Positions 60,181 through 64,000 of a stretch of DNA of 64,000 nt are shown here, piece after piece (within the stretch, counting starts at the first letter, position 1; the number at the start of each line of letters is the position of its first letter). The stretch covers positions 62,001 through 126,000 of the forward strand of contig JAIPEN010000006.1 in assembly GCA_021737145.1 (NCBI GenBank), in the 5' to 3' direction. The position numbers and the translations under genes are program-made. Below the pieces are notes generated by a model. The model saw only the letters and a program-made list of their open reading frames with translations, made no database searches and was not told the origin of the DNA. Source of the DNA: Desulfarculaceae bacterium. Its GTDB lineage: Bacteria > Desulfobacterota > Desulfarculia > Desulfarculales > Desulfarculaceae.

Positions 60181-60579
60181 TCAGGGTTTGTCTGGCGGCG
60201 GCGGCTTGGAGCGGCTCAGGCGCTCGGCCACGCGGTCGGAGTAGTCGTCCTGGCTGAAGATGCCCGAGTCGGGCCGGGTGCGCCCCAGCTTCATGGTCAG
60301 GTAATTCAGCCGCTTGAGGGCCTGATAACGGGTCTTCTCGTCCGGCGCGTTGGCCAGCATGTCCTCGACCTGCATCAGTTCTTTGTGGGATTCCAACTCC
60401 GGCGGGGTGAAGCCGGCGTTTTTCAGCACCTTGTAGGCCATGCGCAGCTCCTCGGGAACGTTGGAGTCGTCCTCCAACTCAAGGGGCTTGCCCCGGCCGG
60501 GCAGGTCGGAGAAATCGCCGCGTTCGGCGGCCTCCTTGATGCGCTCCTCGGCCAGTTTGCCAAAGATGTCCAATACCAA
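60181..60579 (-). CDS. DUF1992 (DnaJ homologue subfamily C member 28-type) protein
   Basis: 132 residues, TTG start. Canonical start of the family: DIFGKLAEERIKEAAERGDF, SDLPGRGKPLELEDDSNVPE, ELRMAYKVLKNAGFTPPELE. Function unknown, conserved domain without a J domain. Same strand as, and 25 nt before, livM. Confidence 0.92.
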   Translation of the reverse strand: MVLDIFGKLAEERIKEAAERGDFSDLPGRGKPLELEDDSNVPEELRMAYKVLKNAGFTPPELESHKELMQVEDMLANAPDEKTRYQALKRLNYLTMKLGRTRPDSGIFSQDDYSDRVAERLSRSKPPPPDKP

Positions 60580-60707
60580 TGTGGGCTCCCTCCCCGGTGC
60601 GCACCGCCCGCCGTCCGGACGCGCCAGGCGCCAAGGGGCGAACGTTGAAAGATGTTAGCGTATAAGCTTCGGCTTTCGCAAGCTTAATCGGACTGATTCC
60701 CGCCTGG

Positions 60708-61745
60708 TCAGCCCCCCAGGCGGGACATGGCGCAACCGGCGGCATGGGCGCTCACCGGGGCCTGGTCGTGCTCCCGGGGCTTGATGCGGGCCGCCTCCAG
60801 CAGGGCGGCGGCCAGCTCGGCGTCGTCGGCCCCCCGGCGCAGCAGGGGCCGAAGGTCCACCGAGGCCTCGGAGAACAGGCAGGGCACCAGCTTGCCCTCG
60901 GCCGACAGGCGCAGCCGGTTGCAGGTGGCGCAGAAGTGGCTGGACAGGGCGGTGATCACCCCCAGCTCGCCCGGGGTGTCGGCCAGGCGCATGCGCTGGG
61001 CCGGTCCGTCCCCCGGCCGCGCGGGCAGCATTTCCAGCTCGCCCAGGCGGCCCAGGCGGCGCACCACCTCTTCGGCCGAGAGGAAGCGGTCCGGCTGGAA
61101 GGGGGTGTTGCGGCCCACGGGCATGTACTCGATGAAGCGCACCGCCAGGGGCATGCGGCGGGTGAGCTCCGCGAAGTCCTCGATCTCCTGCTCGTTCACC
61201 CCGCCCAAAAGCACCACGTTTAGCTTGACCGCCATGCGGCCGCTGGCCAGGGCGGCCCCGATGCCCCGCCACACCTTGGCCAGGCTGGCGTCCCCGGCCT
61301 CGGCTCCCAGGCCGGTCACCCGGCCGTAGACCTCGGCCTTGAGGCTGTCCAGGCTCACGTTCACCGTGGACACCCCGGCCTCCAAGAGCTGGGGCAGGCG
61401 GTCTTGCAGAAGCAGGCCGTTGGTGGTCAGGCGCAGGTCGGGCTTGGGTTCGATGGCGGCCAGATCGCTCAGCAGGCGGCCCAGGCCCCGCCTGAGCAGG
61501 GGCTCGCCGCCGGTGAGGCGGATCTTGTCCACTCCCAGGCCCACCGCCACCCGGGCCACCCGGGCCATCTCCTCCAGGCTGAGCACCTGGTCATGGGGCA
61601 GCTTGGCAATGCCCTGGGGGGGCATGCAATAGGCGCAGCGCAGGTTGCAAAGATCGGTGATGGACAGGCGCAGGTAGTGCAGGCGGCGTCCGTAGGGGTC
61701 GACCAATTGCGGCGCGGCTGGGATGTGGGGACCGGGGCTGCTCAT
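60708..61745 (-). CDS. moaA: GTP 3',8-cyclase (molybdenum cofactor biosynthesis)
   Basis: 345 residues. Radical SAM cluster CNLRCAYC (DLCNLRCAYCMPPQG), LTGGEPLLRRGL, VSLDSLKAEVY, and the second [4Fe-4S] site with CNRLRLSAEGKLVPCLF plus a further Cys downstream; ends in the conserved double Gly (SRLGG). First step of molybdopterin synthesis, consistent with the molybdenum hydroxylase at 30.4 kb. Standing alone between the liv block and the 553-residue gene. Confidence 0.95.
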   Translation of the reverse strand: MSSPGPHIPAAPQLVDPYGRRLHYLRLSITDLCNLRCAYCMPPQGIAKLPHDQVLSLEEMARVARVAVGLGVDKIRLTGGEPLLRRGLGRLLSDLAAIEPKPDLRLTTNGLLLQDRLPQLLEAGVSTVNVSLDSLKAEVYGRVTGLGAEAGDASLAKVWRGIGAALASGRMAVKLNVVLLGGVNEQEIEDFAELTRRMPLAVRFIEYMPVGRNTPFQPDRFLSAEEVVRRLGRLGELEMLPARPGDGPAQRMRLADTPGELGVITALSSHFCATCNRLRLSAEGKLVPCLFSEASVDLRPLLRRGADDAELAAALLEAARIKPREHDQAPVSAHAAGCAMSRLGG

Positions 61746-61797
61746 ATGTTTTTCCTAACATGCGGCGACCCAAGTTTAGCCCCGTGGCCCCGGGCCG

Positions 61798-63459
61798 TCA
61801 ACGCGCCAGCATGCCCCGGTATCGCTCGATCATGTTGGCCAGCAGCTTGTAATGCCCCACGACCTCCCGTTCCACCGTGTTGGTGGGCTCGCCGCTCAGG
61901 TAGCGGCGGCGCAGATAGGGGTTTTTCAGATACCCCTCGCAGATGCTCAGCAGCTTGTCCAGCTGCCTGGGATGCTTGGCGGCCAGGCCCTCGGCCTCCT
62001 GACCCAAAACGTGGGTGAGGATGATCAAAATCTGCACATGCTTGAACTGGCGGCCAAAGGCGTCGGCCCGGTTCTTGACCAGCTTTTCCAACAGGCGCAG
62101 CCGGTGGGCCCACTTCACGTCGCGCAGCGCCTGGCGGGCCTCCTGGGTCAGCTCGGGGTGACGCTTCAGCTCGGCCTTTTGCTCCGGGTCTTCCAGATAG
62201 GAATAGATGACCTTGAGACATCGCTCGAACTGCTCGGAGCTGTAGTCGGCCAGGATGTTGCGGTGCTTGTGCAGCCAGGCGGTGAGGAACTTCAGCCGGG
62301 TGGCGGTCTCGGCCGTGCTGCTTAGCTTCTCGCGGCCGCCGTAGATGATGGAGCCCTCGTGCTCGCCGCGCACGATGTCCTGCAAGAGCAGCACCCGGTC
62401 GCGGCTCAGGCCCAGAACGTCCAGCCCGCTCAGGGCCTCGCCGGTGAGGGGGTGGATCACCTCCTGGGCGGCCACGCTCATGGCCCGGTCCTCCAGCACG
62501 TTGCCCGGGTGATAGGCGTGCTGGTTGTAGTGCACCCTGAGCAGCACCACCCGCCGCTTGGGATCCACGTAATAACCGCCCTCCTGGAGCTCCTTGTGGC
62601 CGGCCTTGCTGCAGCCGCCCGCGGTCACCAGGGCCGCCTTCTCCACCCGGGGCAGGCCCTGCCTGGCCCCGATGCTGCTCAGGCTGGTGATGGCCCGGTC
62701 CGAGTGGCCCAGCACCTTTACCACGAAGTGCTCCCTCCGCCGCATGAGCCGCCGGGCGAACAGGGCGGCCGAGGTGTGGCGCTCCCCGCAGATGGGAAAG
62801 CCGGTCTGCTCCATGAGGAAGTTGTACACGAACTGGCGGTTAGCCGCGTAGGACTCGTTGTCGCCCGGCACGAACTTGCCCACCCGCCGGCCGAAGCGCT
62901 TTATCTCGCCGTCCAGGTCCGAGGGGAAGGAGGCGAAGGCCCCGGCCAGGTGGAACTGGCCCTCTTGGTCGCGGGCCAGCACGTGCCCCCGGTCCATGGC
63001 CATGAGCAGGGGCATGAGCTGCACGTAGCGCCGCACCGGGGTGGGGCCGCCCAGGCCCAGGGCCTGGTTCATGTCCGGGGCCAGGTTGCGGGGCAGGCGC
63101 CGCCGCAGGGTGGCCCGATTGGCCGCGGCCAGCCCGCGGTCCGGGGGATCGCCCTCGGCGTAAAACTGGTCGTATTGGAAGCCCTCGTCCTGATAGCTCA
63201 AGGGCCGGTCCAGGGCCACCATGGAAAATGCAGGCAAATCACGGTATTCGATGAGCGGAGCGTCAAAGGGCGGGATCAGTTCGGCCGGCTCCACCAGGGG
63301 ATAGGAGGGGTGGTAGGGCTCCAAAAGCCCCTGGTGCATATGCAGAAAATCCAACACCCGGGACACCTGGGACAGGCTGCCGCCGGGTTTTTTTTGCTCC
63401 AGGATTTTCCACAGGCCCACCTCGCCTATTAGGGCTTTCGCGAACCAGCGAGGTGGCAT
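61798..63459 (-). CDS. Unrecognised 553-residue protein
   Basis: No family recognised and no membrane segment, signal peptide or common motif. N-terminal part begins PRWFAKALIGEVGLWKILEQ; a segment around residues 215-300 (FVYNFLMEQTGFPICGERHTS ... SSIGARQGLPRVEKAALVTA) is Cys/His-containing, and the C-terminal third is highly charged and helical (QFERCLKVIYSYLEDPEQKA, AHRLRLLEKLVKNRADAFGR). Composition and codon use fit the genome, and there is a coherent frame over 1.66 kb, so a real protein. Divergent from the tRNA-Ala side. Confidence 0.7.
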   Translation of the reverse strand: MPPRWFAKALIGEVGLWKILEQKKPGGSLSQVSRVLDFLHMHQGLLEPYHPSYPLVEPAELIPPFDAPLIEYRDLPAFSMVALDRPLSYQDEGFQYDQFYAEGDPPDRGLAAANRATLRRRLPRNLAPDMNQALGLGGPTPVRRYVQLMPLLMAMDRGHVLARDQEGQFHLAGAFASFPSDLDGEIKRFGRRVGKFVPGDNESYAANRQFVYNFLMEQTGFPICGERHTSAALFARRLMRRREHFVVKVLGHSDRAITSLSSIGARQGLPRVEKAALVTAGGCSKAGHKELQEGGYYVDPKRRVVLLRVHYNQHAYHPGNVLEDRAMSVAAQEVIHPLTGEALSGLDVLGLSRDRVLLLQDIVRGEHEGSIIYGGREKLSSTAETATRLKFLTAWLHKHRNILADYSSEQFERCLKVIYSYLEDPEQKAELKRHPELTQEARQALRDVKWAHRLRLLEKLVKNRADAFGRQFKHVQILIILTHVLGQEAEGLAAKHPRQLDKLLSICEGYLKNPYLRRRYLSGEPTNTVEREVVGHYKLLANMIERYRGMLAR

Positions 63460-63561
63460 GGATTTTCCTCCGCAATCACAATACGTTGTCTATAGTTAAC
63501 ATTTTGGGAACTTAATGGTCAATCAAATGCGGATCAATACGGTTCTCAATAAGCCCAGACA

Positions 63562-63590
63562 TTGACAACCCCCCGTTGTTCTGATAGATA
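63562..63590 (+). promoter_or_regulatory. Promoter of the tRNA-Ala gene
   Basis: TTGACA (63562-63567), 17-nt spacer, TAGATA (63585-63590), 11 nt before the tRNA start: close to the ideal sigma-70 arrangement. Confidence 0.75.
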
Positions 63591-63601
63591 AAGAGCCCTT
63601 C

Positions 63602-63677
63602 GGGGCTGTAGCTCAGCTGGGAGAGCGCATGACTGGCAGTCATGAGGTCGTCGGTTCGATCCCGATCAGCTCCACCA
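63602..63677 (+). tRNA. tRNA-Ala (anticodon GGC)
   Basis: Full cloverleaf: acceptor GGGGCTG paired with CAGCTCC, D-arm GCTC...GAGC with AGCTGGGA loop, anticodon arm CATGA-CTGGCAG-TCATG with GGC, T-arm GTCGG-TTCGATC-CCGAT, and encoded CCA at 63675-63677. Decodes GCC/GCU. Single gene with own promoter and terminator. Confidence 0.97.
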
Positions 63678-63686
63678 CGGATATCC

Positions 63687-63719
63687 AGGGCTTAGGCGTT
63701 TTCGCCTAAGCCCTTTTTC
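63687..63719 (+). terminator. Intrinsic terminator of the tRNA-Ala gene
   Basis: Eleven-base stem GGGCTTAGGCG/CGCCTAAGCCC with TTTT loop, followed by TTTTT. Confidence 0.92.
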
Positions 63720-63813
63720 TTGGCCTTTTGGGTATAAATCAGCGGCGGCCGGCTCAATGTAGCCGGCCGCTGGTCTTTGCGGGAACAGCCGTTGGCCCGC
63801 CCCGCGCTTGTTA

Positions 63814-64000
63814 CTTTTTGAATTGTGGGTGTTTTCTGAGAATCCGGGCAGGATGTCTTTGAAAAAGGCGTTGCGAATCAGGTTGATCAGCGCCTGCAAG
63901 GTGTTGGTGTCCGGCTCGCCGAGGCGTCCGGAAATGCCGGTCTTGGCGGCCCACCCTGTGCCTGGAGAGCGGGCAGAGCCACCTCGGCTCCGAGGTCATG
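63814..64000 (-). pseudogene. Possible broken 3' end of a gene at the right edge
   Basis: On the minus strand the reading from the window edge looks protein-like first in one frame (HDLGAEVALPALQAQGG, from 64000) and then, after about 63945, in another (AKTGISGRLGEPDTNT then LQALINLIRNAFFKDILPGF). This suggests a frameshifted gene remnant, or simple coincidence in GC-rich sequence. Downstream, a 10-bp GC stem at 63745-63770 could be its terminator, though it lacks a T-run. Identity unknown. Confidence 0.3.

Noticed and set aside
63811..63999. 62-codon minus-strand frame at the right edge as a gene
   Set aside because: Translation is Arg/His-rich with no coherent motif; the protein-like reading lies in the other two frames.

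Overview
The window is high-GC bacterial DNA with tightly packed, mostly short-spaced genes. The gene content points to an anaerobic Desulfobacterota (deltaproteobacterial) genome, possibly Desulfarculus-like. Supporting this are a corrinoid-protein reactivase (ASKHA/DUF4445), several [4Fe-4S] proteins, Feo ferrous-iron uptake, sigma-54 control, DUF3795 and DUF362 proteins, a nickel-pincer cofactor gene (larB) and a UGA-encoded selenoprotein. This taxonomic call is inference from gene content; there is no rRNA in the window.

Layout. 1-6.0 kb: 5'-truncated corrinoid reactivase, a degenerate kinase-like protein and a UspA protein in one operon, then an M48 lipoprotein protease, a thiamine-binding MTH1187 protein and a helical-repeat protein. 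6.2-10.9 kb: an AT-richer polytopic membrane protein, then the classic dnaX-ybaB-recR replication/repair cluster. 11-16 kb: an MBL hydrolase and an AT-richer island with two tandem copies of a divergent pair (membrane-anchored beta-repeat protein plus phage tape-measure-like protein), the first copy truncated. 16-20.8 kb: DedA, a DsbD-N-like protein beside a lysine-less class III aminotransferase relative, and an HD-GYP response regulator with a partner kinase. 20.8-24.1 kb: an iron operon (Fur-FeoA fusion, feoA, feoB, FeoB-associated protein). 24.3-27.6 kb: a sigma-54 activator, a recognisable -24/-12 promoter and a two-gene Tat Fe-S/cytochrome b module. 27.6-34.1 kb: DUF362 ferredoxin-like protein, fetAB iron exporter, three-subunit molybdenum hydroxylase.

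34.2-35.4 kb holds an AT-richer cassette: a protein with a MuF-type Cys/His motif joined to a secreted-phospholipase-A2-like domain, followed by two small paralogous membrane proteins. It reads like a toxin with tandem immunity genes and is my best candidate for an undescribed system. 35.6-44 kb: APC permease, DUF2975/HTH pair, old yellow enzyme, DUF3795, TIM-barrel protein, glycogen phosphorylase. 44-48.4 kb: enoyl-CoA hydratase, a Cys/Sec pair of C-GCAxxG-C-C redox proteins (the second contains an in-frame UGA followed by a hairpin), YbaK and a baeRF-type protein. 48.6-54.7 kb: Na/Pi cotransporter, DUF1285-like, dtd, larB, prmA-rsmE-hydrolase. 55-60.6 kb: complete branched-chain amino acid ABC transporter (livMH, binding protein, livGF) with a DUF1992 gene. 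60.7-64 kb: moaA, an unrecognised 553-residue protein, tRNA-Ala(GGC) with its own promoter and terminator, and a probably broken gene end at the right edge.

A family of about 120-nt palindromic repeats occurs twice between convergent genes and once as a half copy inside the liv operon. No CRISPR array, rRNA, transposase or integrase was seen.
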